Assembly: GCA_028622995.1 (NCBI GenBank)
Contig: JAJQJQ010000080.1
Location: 434,001 to 498,000, forward strand
DNA from: Panagrolaimus kolymaensis
Taxonomy: Eukaryota > Nematoda > Chromadorea > Rhabditida > Panagrolaimidae
Reading direction: 5' to 3'
Length of the DNA stretch: 64,000 nucleotides
Shown here piece by piece: positions 11,357-22,549 of the stretch. Position numbers and translations under genes: made by a program. The notes under the pieces are model-generated. The model was not told the DNA's origin and did not search any database. It saw only the letters and a program-made list of their open reading frames with translations. Every line of letters begins with the position of its first letter. Positions within the stretch are counted from its first letter, which is position 1.

Positions 11357-11676
11357 TCACACTTATTATAATTACCTTTTTTTGGAAAGATATAATTTTT
11401 ATTTTATTGATTAATTTCGTTGGCGCCAAAAATATGTTTATTTTTCTTGTCGAGGAAGAAAAAAATGATTTGGAAAAATAATTTATTTTTAAACTCAACA
11501 TTCAAACAATAAAAAAATTAGCGAGAAATAAAAAAGCAAACATGAGGCAAGAATTCTATAAAAAATAGAACAGTAAATAAAAACATGAACGTATCAACCG
11601 AGAGAATAAGAAAAGCTGTTAGGTAAACCTTCCAATACGGAGTTTTTAATTACATTATTAAAAAAACAAATTTTTT
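11357..11676. other. Spacer between tandem HAT/F-box-like genes
   Basis: About 320 bp of AT-rich DNA containing the likely breakpoint where gene A lost its 5' exon and the 3' UTR of gene B. No other feature. Confidence 0.4.
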
Positions 11677-13976
11677 TTAGCGAGGAGTAAAAAAGTTAAT
11701 ATCAGGTAATGCGTCCATAAAAGTTGTTTTAAAATCAAGTCTTTGATTATCAGTAAATTCGGGAACAAAAATTGTAAATACGTTTGCATTCTTTGTTGCA
11801 TTAATCTAAAAAACAAATGAAGCAGGATTCTATCTTTCTTTTTTTATTACAAAAAACTCACTTTAATGAATTCAATAAAATGGTTGCAATCAAAGAAAGT
11901 ATTAACTTTGAATATTTGAAACCTGGTAAGTTTAACATTTCTTTGAATTTTTGAAAGTTTTTCTGAAGTTTCTAATGTTTGAAATTCTTGCCTCGTGCTT
12001 ATTCTGAAAATATTATAAAGTCGTTAATTAAAAGACATAATGAAACTTACTCTAAACGCTTTACAAATGGCAATAATTGAATTATATCTGCGACATCCAA
12101 AAAAATTCCATCATTTTCTTTGATTTCAATATTGTATAAATTACAAATTTTTAATTTTTGTTTTGACAAAATTTTAAATTCAGCCAAAGTTAATTTTTGA
12201 AAATTTAAATAAAGACAAGAAATATTTAATTTAATTTTCGGCAAAATTTTTGAAAAAATTTCTGGATAAACTCCAACATAAATATTTAATGAATTTGTAA
12301 TAATCAAATTTTTGAAACTAATAAAATCTAAATTCTCTGGAGTAATATACAAAGATCGTGAAACATAAGTTGGAACATCAATTTCTTCCCCTCTTATTTT
12401 AAGGCTATGACAAAGCAAAGGTTTTTCCAAAAAAAATATGGATTTACAAGTTTGGATAAGTTTAAAAAGTAATGGAATTTTCGAGTGTTTGTAAATATAA
12501 TAAATTAATGAAGATCGAAACGGAAAATTTTGTTTTATGGAACCATTCGCACGTCTTTTTGAAAGCTTCCTTGGCTGATCAGTTTTTTTAAATTCGTTTT
12601 TGTAAGTAAATTCTATGGAGTATTTAATATCAGCATTCTTAAATTTTTCAGGAATTATTTCTATTTTAAAATCAAATTTTCGAAATTTTTTGTCACACCA
12701 AGATTCAAGTTCTTTTAAATTTTTTTGTATTCCAAAATTTTTTTCGAACCAAAATGCAAATTTTAATAAACTTTGTTCCTTGGAGAAATATCGCTTCACA
12801 CGATCTAAAGCTATATATAAAATTCTTCGAGCTTCTTTAATTTCTCCAAAATTTCTTTCAATTTCAATTAAATCTATCCAAAATTTTGATACATTTCTCC
12901 TTGATTGTAGAACTTCAGATTCATATTCGTTTCTCATTTCTAAATCATCAATAAAGAATCGACAATATCGAGAATAAAGAGTTAACAACTTTTCGAAACT
13001 CTCCGTTCGTTTCAAATATTTAAAATATGATTCCCACCAATATTTTAGTAATGGATAAAGTCCAATAATACTTTCATAAGTTTCCAATATTATATTTTCA
13101 TTTTCATGTTTATTTGATGATGATTCAAGCTTTGATAACATTACAGTATTTTTAACCAAAATTTTTTCAATCATTATTTTATTTTTATTATAAATTGCCA
13201 AAATTTTTGGTGGAATTGGATGAGCTAAAAAATAATTATGGAATTAAAGAAATTTACAATTATAAAAAATTTAAATATTTTTAAAAGTTTAATTTTTCCA
13301 CAAAAATCAGTTTAAACAAAATTTTTAAAAAACTCGCGTGAATGTTGGTCTAAAAAAGCTGTAACATCTTCCAATTCATTATGTGGAAAAGTAAGGGCCT
13401 CGTATATCGTTTGTGAATCAAATAAAGCAATCGAATGAAAGCTTGCTGGATTCATTTGAAATGAAAGAATATTTTTATTGTTTAAAATTCTCCATAAAAC
13501 GGATCTTCCAAAATTTCCTTGCTATAAAAAATTATGTTTTTAAGTTTTTTTTTGTATAACCAAAGACTTACTTTAAAACTTTCCAAATCAAAATCCATAA
13601 TATTCGCAAAATAAAAATGTGTTTTTGCGAAATTTTTAACGTCCATTAATTTTTGTTCTTTTTTGGATTCATCATAATCCGGAAAAGTTGATAAATTTTG
13701 TTTTCTAAAATTTAAAAAATTTGATTGTTTTTAAAATATTTTCTTGTCTCACCGAATCCATAAATCCCAAAATACTTGAGGAACAGTATAAATTTCAGCA
13801 AAATTTTTGAAAAGTTCACGAATTTCAACCAAAGTTGAAACTTTTTCAATATTTTCTAATAACTTTTTAGCTTCAATTTCATATTTTTCGCAAGGATAAA
13901 TAATTGGAGCAGCGGCAGCAGCCATTTTTGAGCAAAATGAATAAACTTTTTTTGCCGCAATCTTTTCTTTGACCAT
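11677..13976 (-). CDS. HAT-repeat/F-box-like/LRR-like protein B
   Basis: Six exons in perfect phase (13976-13753, 13704-13572, 13521-13338, 13224-12051, 12003-11862, 11805-11677) give 661 residues. The start is MVKEKIAAKK at 13976; a later MAAAAAP is possible. Residues about 30-65 (STLVEIRELFKNFAEIYTV.QVFWDLWI) and 240-330 (YESIIGLYPLLKYWWESYFKYL; WIDLIEIERNFGEIKEARRILYIAL) are HAT repeats of the SART3/Prp39 type. Around residue 400 FPFRSSLIYYIYKHSKIPLLFKLIQTCKSIFF matches the F-box-like segment of the 43189 gene. The C-terminal 250 residues form LRR-like modules ending DIIQLLPFVKRLE. If the F-box-like part binds Skp1, the protein could be a ubiquitin-ligase adaptor with a HAT solenoid; this is inference. 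One intron (13337-13225) starts with GC where gene A has GT. Confidence 0.75.
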
Positions 13977-14346
13977 GTTTATGTATTTTTTTATTGCATA
14001 TTCCTGCAGAGATTTTTTCACTCTTTGTTTTTAATTATTAACGCAACCTTGAAAAACTTTCTTTTTATTGATTAAATTTTCTATTTTTCATTTTTTTCCT
14101 TGCAAAACTCACAAATGTTCAAACTTTGATGGCAATTTATAAAATAAAATATTGTATTTTAGAAAAGTCTAATCATAAAAAAATATATATATAAAATATT
14201 AAGTTTATTTTAATACAAAAAAGAAAAAATTTAAATTCTTTAAAAACTCCATAAATATCTAAAAAAAAATTTATGAATACTTTGACGAAGAAAAAAAAAA
14301 GAAATAAAAAAAGTAGCAAGCTTTTGGTAGAAAATTAAGTTAATTT
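13977..14346. other. Intergenic region
   Basis: Upstream region of the HAT/F-box-like gene B and 3' region of the zinc-binding gene. AT-rich with A-runs; no feature recognised. Confidence 0.5.
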
Positions 14347-15415
14347 TTAAACGCAATTAAAAGGAATACAAGCATGTGGTTGATTTTTACGAATTCTAAC
14401 AACAGCTTCAAATTCATTTTCTAACTTTGCAGAAACTCGCTTTTTCATTGATAAACATCCAAAACAAGCAAAGGAATTAATTCCAATTTGGGTGAATTTG
14501 TAAAATAAATTTTGATTGTTTGAATCAAAAATAATTAAAGTTTGAGAAAAATCAGTAGTATTTTGGATTAAATTAAATTTTGGAGGAAACAAAACTTCAT
14601 AATTTTCATCAATATCATATTCAACTGATTCGCAAAAATGTTTCATATTTGCTCGAAGACATTCCTTTCCATTTTCTGTATTTTTTACAAATCTTGCCGC
14701 AATCTGTTTCTTCCATTTATTTGCACATCGACAACAAATATATTTTTTTCCCCTGGTTTGATAATAATAATTATAGCATCGATTAGAATTATTTGGATCA
14801 AAAATAACCAATTTTGATTTTCCATTAGTTTTTGAAAAAATTTCATAATTTTGAGAATTAATTATTTCCCAATTTTTTGATCGATTCATCCTTGTCGTAG
14901 TAGTAATTTTTTGATGTTTACATACGTGTTTTGGAATCTGCAGATTTAATAAAGAAGAATCGATAAAATTTGAAATATATTTTTGTGGTTCACAAATATG
15001 TTCATTCATATTTGTTTGAATATATTCTTCACCAATATTTCCATCATTTTTGACGTATTTTGCGATTACATATTTTCTTTGATAAATTTTTCGACATCCA
15101 TTGCAAGAAAAATAATTGTGACTATGTTTACAATAATAATAACATAAATTTGGATTGGTTTGAACAAAAATAATTAATTGTTGAGATCCCTTTGAGGTTG
15201 GTTGGAATTCAAAATTAGGAGAATAAATTATTTCTTTGGTGTTTGCTCTTTCACTTTTTTCAGATGAGACAGGCCTTTAAAAAGAAGAAAAGTGGATAAA
15301 AATTCATTAAAAAAGCAATCAAAAATAAAACTTACTTTTCATCATTCAAGGCAATATCATTAAACTGAGCTTGACCATTTTGTTCAGGAAACTCAGAAAA
15401 AATTGATTGATCCAT
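14347..15415 (-). CDS. Triple C-C-H-C zinc-binding repeat protein
   Basis: Two exons, 15415-15336 and 15274-14347, give 335 residues starting MDQSIFSEFPEQN. Three tandem repeats of about 90-100 residues share the order: N/P-x-F/Y-E...LIIF-D/V-x-N-x-x-L/R-C-Y-Y/N-Y, then Y-x-C-x2-C, a basic stretch with A-K/R, and a final H-x-C. Repeat 1 has YFSCNGC and HIC, repeat 2 YICCRC and HFC, repeat 3 FACFGC and HAC. The C-x2-C...H-x-C set suggests one zinc per repeat, similar in layout to FLYWCH/WRKY-like DNA-binding fingers but with Cys instead of the last His. Repeat proteins with this finger are found in nematodes and are usually uncharacterised. DNA or RNA binding in the nucleus is inference. Confidence 0.7.
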
Positions 15416-16287
15416 AATTTTTATTTTTGTCACAGATTAAAAAAGCTTTAACACCACTTTTTTTGCAAAAATTAAAATCAATACTTTTTTTACACTTTTT
15501 AATAGCTATAAACGCAAAAAGACGAAACACATTTTCATATCAAATCGATCGGATCTTTGCAATATTTCTAAAAACATTTTTTTGACTTAGCGCTATTACA
15601 AAATGAACATAGAGCAATATTCGATCGATCGATTTTTTTTGAAGCGAAGGAATATTGCTATTTATTTATTTCATTGAAGCGTAGCTTTAAAAAAATGATT
15701 TTCGTTTGAAAAACGAAAGTTGATAAACTCCATTTTTTATACATTTTTCTAAAATAAAAAAAATGCAAAATGCAAATTAAAATGAAATAATTACTGCAAA
15801 TTAATTTTGTTTTTGTTATAAATTCTGATTATAAAATTTTTTAGATAAATGAATTTCTGTAAAAGAAAAATTCGAAAATGATATAAAGCTTTCCCATTTA
15901 TGTTTTGCTATGAAATGTTGGACAATGATAAATTATTTGAGCTGGAGCAGTTGTTGCAATTTTTGTGCCAAAAAAGATTGAATGAAAGCTTAGATTTTCA
16001 ATGAAATGGCCTTTTCGTTGACCTTGTTTTTTTTTTCGTTTTGTTTATGGTTCCTTCCAGTAGAGGTTTTCACACCTATTATAGTTAAATGTTATTTGGG
16101 AAGATATCATTATAATTTTATTTGTTATTCATTGCATTTTTTTTTTTGCAAAGGAATGCTCTGAACAAAGTTTATTTTGTTTCATATTTTGTTTGTCTCT
16201 TGAGAAACTGATATTGTGATTTTTTGCTTTTAATAGGAATTTGTATTTTATAATTCTTGCTTATTTTTAAGGCGCTTTTATTAAATC
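15416..16287. other. Divergent intergenic region
   Basis: About 870 bp between the start of the zinc-binding gene (minus) and the F-box-like gene (plus). Two GATCGATCG-type words occur (15545 and 15632). An acceptor TTTTTAAG lies 17 bases before the ATG of the next gene. No ORF or repeat is supported. Confidence 0.5.
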
Positions 16288-17409
16288 ATGAGTAACGCTG
16301 GCAACGAACCAAATGCTAAAAGACCTCGAGCAGCAACCATGGATGATCAAGAAAATGTTCCTCCAATCATTCCACAAGCAGCTTCCGATAGTCTTCTTGC
16401 TTTTTTCAAAACAGAATATGAAAAGAAATTAACGGAAGTTAGTTTTACCGGATTCGCCAATTTTACAAATTCTCATTTTTTAGACAATTCTTTTGAAACA
16501 AAAGAATGAAGAAATGGAAAAATCCCTTGAACCTCTCGTTTTGAAAAAACTTCTTAAACTCTTGGATAGCAGTTACTGGAATGGTTATACATCTATGGAT
16601 GAAAATGAAAATCCAAAGAAACTTTTTTTGATCGATGAAAAACATTTATTTATCAATAATGTCATTGCTCATCCTACAAAACAACTTACCCTTGAAGGCA
16701 TTCTTTCAACGTTTTGTAATGATCCTTTTGATGAACGCAATGCTGATTTTCTTGTTGTGACTTTAAAGTGGTTTCAAATTTGCTTAAAAAAGTCGATACA
16801 TGCAACCTTACTAGTTTGTTCTTATCCGAACAAAATTTATCATGGTTTGAATATGAAAGGCTTACGGCTTCTGGAACAATCAAAAACATTTGCTTTTATT
16901 CAGTTTTTATCAAGGATGATAAGGATGTTTATATTCTACTCGACGACGCCATTAAAAAATTGCATAAATTAGAGAAACTCGAAATGTAAGCTTTTCCTAT
17001 TGTAGATAATTTTTTTAAACAGTATTTTTTAAGCGATGAAGCTGGTTTTGAAGAAAGTTTTCTTACGAAGGAAACTTTCAAAAAGCTCAACGAATTCCCT
17101 AAATTTGAAAAACTTCAAATATTTTACTTAAACAGAGTTATTTACGAACAATTTTGCCCTGATACTTTTTCGATTTTTATGAAGGCAAGTAATATATCTT
17201 TTTTTGAGTGATATTTATTTTTCTTATTTCAGAAATATTCGCAAACCAAGTTTGCACTATCATTTTATTCAGAAACGAACGATGATGGACTTTCTGATGA
17301 AGAAAAAATCCAAGTCGTTGATAAAGAAAAAGTGCAACTAGAAGCTATCAAACAAAAGTTGCTTCCATTTTCAACAAAAGCAAATAAACTTCAAATCGAT
17401 TTTCTTTAA
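16288..17409 (+). CDS. F-box-like/LRR-like protein with a -1 frame change
   Basis: Exons: 16288-16437, 16484-16985, 17034-17184 and 17233-17409. The N-terminus is a disordered basic segment (NAKRPRAATMDDQENVPP), like the KKAK-rich start of the 43189 gene; the rest is LRR-like (TCNLTSLFLSEQNLSWFEYERL, KLHKLEKLEM). Exon 2 is one base out of phase: sense is continuous in the zero frame to LVVTLK and then in the -1 frame from VVSNLLKKV. The change falls on T-TTA-AAG (16762-16768), in the exact zero-frame register of a -1 slippery heptamer. Without shifting, the frame stops near 16972. A simple indel (pseudogene or sequence error) is equally possible. The intron after exon 3 starts with GC (AAG|GCAAGT) where the 43189 paralogue has GT. 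Confidence 0.55.
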
Positions 17410-18155
17410 ATTTTTATTTCTTCCACTGTTTTTATTGCTGATTTTTATTTTTGAACAGGCGTTTTGTTTATTTACTCAAGTTTATGCAATTTCTTTTTAT
17501 TTATGAAAACTTTTCTGTAAATATCGTTTTTGACTTATCAAATTTTCCGTGGTTCACCTTTTCCAATGAATCCTTTTCATAATAAGCACTGACTTTGTTA
17601 TTCATAAATTTTTCTTTTTGTCCCACAAATGTGAAGCTAAGGAATTAGAATGTTGATATATACCCGTGAGAGGATAACATACGATCAATCAAAACATTAT
17701 AAAAATTAAAAATATCTCAAATAATTTTATTTATCGATTTTTTAAAAAACAAACGAAAAATTGCTTTTTCCTCATCACTTGTGAAATTCAATTTAAAAAC
17801 AATGTTCTCTATTTTAAAAATCCTCCCATTTAAAATTATTTTTAATTTCTGAGATTTTTGTCAAAAATTGAAAGAATAAAAATTACTTTAAATTTTATTT
17901 TTTCTTGAAGCCACTTTATTTTTAATGAATTTTAAAACGTTGCACAATTATTATTAATAATCATCAGATAATGATTAAACAAAAAAATAGTCATCGCTTT
18001 ATTTTCCGAAGAAAAAAATACCGTTTAATAATGTTTTAATGAATCACTTTTACAAAACTTCTTCTTATAAAAAAAAAAAGAGATCATTCTCAACAAAAAT
18101 TTTTGGAAGAATCGTTGCTGTTTCATTTTGAATCAAAAAAGGCAACACAAAAACA
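17410..18155. other. Intergenic region
   Basis: About 750 bp of AT-rich DNA. The right end (18100-18155) is the duplicated proximal upstream segment shared with protease 2. Nothing else recognised. Confidence 0.5.
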
Positions 18156-19543
18156 ATGTTTCTTAAATTAATTTTGTTTTTGACTTTTTCAACAACTTTG
18201 ATTCTTGGTGGAAATAATAATTTTGAAACTTGTGGAATTTCTCCTTCACTTGATCGGTACAAAATTTATAATCCTAATCGAGTGAGCTTGTGCATCCAAA
18301 AAAAATTCTAAAATAAAATCACAAAAAAACTTTAGATTTTTGGCGGCGAAGAAGCAGCCGAAGGTGATTGGCCTTGGATCGTTCGATTAATTCTTGTAAA
18401 AGTGAATCCTGAAAATCCTCAAGAAGGTCATTTGGAATTATGCAGTGGAAGCATCATTAGTAATAAATGGATTTTAACTGCAAGTCATTGCGTTGATAAT
18501 GCTTTGGGCGTCGTTGGTAATATTATTTTTTTTAAATCCAAATTTTTTTCCTGAGAAAAAATCATTGTGTTTTTTAGTTTTTTATGGCTCTGTTAACACC
18601 AGCAAACAAGAATATGTTAAAGCTAAAAAATGGATCGTTCATGAAAATTATATTGAATTAAAACAAAATGATATCGCCTTGATTGAAGTAAGTAAATCCA
18701 CTTTTTTGAGTTTAAAAAAACATAATTTTTTAAATTTTTCTATAGTTACCCGAACCTTTAAATTACACCGCAAATATTCAACCCATTTGTTTGAATGCCA
18801 CCGTGGAACCATATGAAAATGAAATAATTGTTGATGCTGGGTTTGGAACCAATATGAAGCAAATCAATTGTACTGAATGTAACATGGGTAATGGATAGTT
18901 TTCACAGTTTTTTTTCGAGCAAAAAAAGGTCGATTATAAAAACAAAAAATAGTTTTTTCGATTCGATTTTTGGATTACGACAACATTTTTTGATTAAAAA
19001 AATAAGAAAATATTCAAATTTTTTTGCGAATTTTTAATTCCTCAAATTTGCCTTTTTTCACCAAAAGCTAGACCGAAAAACAGGATTTTTTATTTTATAT
19101 TAGTTTCCGATTAATCTTTTCAAAAAATCTGAAAGATATTTTTTCAGCCCAGCATGCTGAATATTTTGAAACCGAAATTTTACAAGATTCTCCATTGGCA
19201 TATAAAACCCTTGAAAATTGTAAACTTGGAAATGAAACAGTGGAACTTGATAATCAAACCATTTGCACTTCTGGAATTAATCATTCACCTTTGCCCGGAG
19301 ATAGTGGTGGACCTTTAATGGTAATTCGAGAAAATCGATGGATTCAAGTTGGAATTGCAAATATCATTTCGATGGATGCAATAAAAGATGAAAAAATTAG
19401 CGTTAATTTCATTGGTAAATTTTATTATTATATTTTTTAAATATATTTAAACTAAATTCTTAACTTTTTTAGGTTTATTCGCAAAAATCAATTCATTTTG
19501 TGATTGGATCTTTGAAAAAACTGATGGCGCAGCTTCTTGCTAA
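18156..19543 (+). CDS. Trypsin-like secreted serine protease 3
   Basis: Six exons in phase: 18156-18281, 18336-18516, 18578-18687, 18746-18887, 19148-19414 and 19473-19543 (298 residues). Signal peptide, NPNR|IFGG activation site, His in TASHC, Asp in NDIALIE and Ser in LPGDSGGP are intact, so an active secreted S1 protease is expected. Exon 2 carries a longer surface loop (VNPENPQEGHLEL) than in proteases 1 and 2. The intron after exon 4 is enlarged to about 260 bp, and there is an extra intron near the 3' end, shared with protease 4. The intron after exon 3 is ordinary GT-AG (GAA|GTAAGT), unlike the GC-AG intron at the same place in proteases 1 and 2. Confidence 0.85.
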
Positions 19544-20499
19544 TTTCAAACAAACAAAACAATTTTTAACTATTGACAAATAAATTTTAATAAATTAATT
19601 AACTGCAAAAAATATGTATTTCCAAAAAGCTCCAGAGTTTCATTTCTTTTAATGTCACAGTGTTGAAAATTTTTTTCTGTGAATCATTATTGATAATGCT
19701 ACACACATATATTTTGTAGAGAAACAACTATGACTAAGGCCAATGAAATGCAGTAAAAGAAAAAAAGCAAAAAAGCAAAAAATGGCGACACATCTAATTA
19801 AAAAGCCCAGAGTTTCGTTACCAAAAAAACATCATATTTATTTTTTTGATAAATTAACTTTTAGTTTTTTTAGTTTTTTTAGTTATTATCATTTTGCTTT
19901 TCAAGCTTTATAATGTTGAAATCGACAACTTGATAATGATTAAATTTTTACGAAAAAAAGTGTCGTCGATTTCTCTAAAATTTAGTTTGTTGTTTTGTCA
20001 ATAAATTAAAAATATTTTAAAATAAAAGTTTAAAAAAAGTGCGAATCCATTCCTCATTTTTGGATTTTAGAAATATTCAATCAGCAAAAAGTTCAGTGAA
20101 AGCTCGAGCTTTAAAATTCTAAAGACCCGGAACATATATAACTTATGATACCACAAACATTCTTCGTCATGTTTAATGATTTTGGTCTTTTGTACTATGA
20201 CATCATTTTTTGATAAAAAAAGATTAATTTTCCCATAGACATTAAAAAAAAGTGTAAGCAGCGGACAATTATTCTTTTTTACTCGAGACAATTTTAAAAA
20301 ATTTAGCAAAAAAAGAGAGAAGGAAATGAAGAAATTCTCGTTATCAACTAAAGGGCTACATGAGACAATAAATGGGAATCTTATGAGGTAAAAAAATATG
20401 GGCGGAAATATGATTTTTTAAAACATTAATAGTTTTTCAAACTTTATATAAAAATTCAACTCGATCCACCTTTTTTTATGATTTCATTAAACTAAAGCT
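19544..20499. other. Intergenic region
   Basis: About 950 bp, AT-rich, with the AATAAA-type 3' end of protease 3 near 19579. No coding or repeat feature is supported. Confidence 0.5.
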
Positions 20500-21431
20500 A
20501 TGATGAATACATTATCTAATTCTGGGGAAACAATAGCACCTGTCTATCCTCTACCTCCATTATGTGCACCGAAGGATGGTTTTTCCACTTCAAGCATTCC
20601 ACCATCGTATCCAACATCGGAGGCAAGTTTTGAGTTTGAACCAATTACTCCGGCTGCAGATCGTATTACGCCATTAGCAACAACGATAATCAAAGAAAAA
20701 AATTATTGTGATTCAAATATTCCAACCCACAAATTATTAATAATGAAACAACAAATAATCCTTCCTCCATAAGTAAACGACATACATGGTGGTCCTTGAG
20801 AAAAGTAAGCAGATATTTGATTACGGCTTTACCTCTTGTTTTCTCATCATCAATATTAGATTTTTCGTGGGTTAAATTTGGTGATAAATCCATGAATTGG
20901 AATGTTAAACTTTTGTCGGATTGTGACGTCCTTGAGTACATGGTTGGTATTTCTTTCTTTAAAATTTTAGTTGTATAAAAATTTTATTTTTAGCCAAATT
21001 GGTTAATAACATGCCGAAATTTAATATGTGCGGCAATAGTTTGCCAATTGCTCAACGGGATTTTTTTAATTTTATCATGTTTTAAGCGATTTAAAAATCG
21101 AAAAATTGTCATTTTTTCCATTCCAATTTTGGCATTTCTATTTATTATATTAGAACTTATTGCTGTCATAGTTACTTCAAGCAATATTGAAAAATGTAAA
21201 AAATTTGAATTAACATTTAATACTTAAATTAATATTATACTTTTTTTTATAGGGCATCCAAGACCAGCGTATGCCGGCTCAGTTACAAATATTCCCTACA
21301 ATGGTGAATATGGCTCTGCGTGGTATCTAACTGTGGTTTCCTTAGCTTTGTCCAGTTTTATACTCGTTTTTTACTTTTGGGTCGTTACATACTTCGCCAA
21401 AAAGAATTCAAAACATGGCTACGAACCATAA
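20500..21431 (+). CDS. Tetraspan-type membrane protein with frame discrepancy
   Basis: The N-terminal ORF (20500-20772) is Pro/Ser/Thr-rich (ETIAPVYPLPPLCAP) and looks like a cytosolic tail. A second open frame, one base back, runs from about 20712 to 20942 and continues through exons 20994-21195 and 21253-21431. It reads RYLITALPLVFSSSILDFSW (TM1), an extracellular loop, then TM2 (NLICAAIVCQLLNGIFLILS), TM3 (IPILAFLFIILELIAVIVTS), a loop with YNGEYGSAWY and TM4 (VSLALSSFILVFYFWVVTYF), ending KHGYEP. This is the claudin/EMP-like four-helix layout, family not identified. The two frames overlap in 20712-20769 but are not joined: a -1 change or an unseen intron is needed. No slippery heptamer is visible here, so an indel is the simplest reading. 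Confidence 0.5.
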
Positions 21432-22549
21432 TCGATAAAGTTTATGAATTTACCAATATTTAAAAAAAGATTTAAAGGGCAAGGTTCCATTGAATTAGAG
21501 TATTTTTTTTGTAAAATTTCAAGACGTTCTTGTTAAATTATTACCATGTAAATTTATTAATACTAGGCGGGTGGCGCGCCTACGGCGCGCCAAGTAAATG
21601 TTACTGTTTCGAAAATATAATGTTTTTTGATTATAGTTTATAATACGCAGTTCTTAGTAAAATAAGGTCATACATGCTACTATATCTGTGAAATCTTTGT
21701 GCATTTTACTTTTCAAAAGTCCTTAAAACTTAATCAAAAATATCCTTAAGATTTTCAATAGCATTTTCATCAATTTTGGATTATTTCATGATATTTTCTC
21801 TTTTTTGGTCCTCGGGATAATTCATTCTACATGTTTCAAAAAAAGCTTGCTATCAGAGTTTTTTCTTTTCTTTGAAATCCTCAATCCATCCTTTCTAATA
21901 AGACCTTTAAATGTTTAAAGCGCTTCAAAATCAACAACCATCGTCATTGCTAACATTCCTTGCAATGCAAAGTCTATCTGCATTCATGTTTATGCAAATT
22001 TTATTGCACAAACTCAAGCCATTTTATGCAAATTTTTTATTTCGTTTATTTTGTTTTTTTGGTCATTGAAATCTTCGAATGATATTGGGTCCTTGGATCC
22101 TCGAAATTAGGTCCTTGGATCCCTCCCTTGATAATAGCTCTACTGATATTATTTCATTGGACCCTTTCTCTGAAATTAGGTCTCTACAATTCGGATCTTG
22201 TGCCCTATCTCGATCCCATGCTTTCTCTGAATCCTATAATCTTTTTTTTAGTTAACCGATCCTTCACTTGATTTTGGTCCTTGGATCCTTCCCCAGCTAT
22301 TATCTCTACGGATCCTTGCCTTGATATCAGGTCCCTAATGCTTCTTCAAAAGAAAACAGCCACTCATCACCATTTCATTTCCATGAAATGAGAATGAAAA
22401 ATCCTATTTTGTGCTTTCATTCATGTTTATGCAAATTTTTAGAAATGTCTCCTTCCTTTAGTTTTCATTCTCTTGTAACTTTCCCATGAATCGTTTCCAG
22501 TTACGGAATCACAACCTGTTTTAGAAGAAGGGAAAAATGAAACAATTTT
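21432..22549. repeat. Intergenic with GC hairpin and degenerate GATCC repeats
   Basis: A perfect GC palindrome lies at 21572-21592. From about 22080 to 22345 the sequence contains many degenerate copies of TTGGTCCTTGGATCC (reverse complement GGATCCAAGGACC). The order hairpin then GATCC-rich repeat recalls the units of the array in 54101-62870, so this may be an old dispersed copy. No gene is seen. Confidence 0.5.
21572..21592. repeat. GC-rich perfect hairpin
   Basis: TGGCGCGCC, loop TAC, GGCGCGCCA: a 9-bp perfect stem in an AT-rich context. It is like the AAGGGGCGC/GCGCCCCTT hairpins of the lyase-intron array in size and loop, but its sequence differs. Confidence 0.8.

Noticed and set aside
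12615..12977. Plus-strand frame inside HAT gene B
   Set aside because: Antisense shadow of a well-supported exon.
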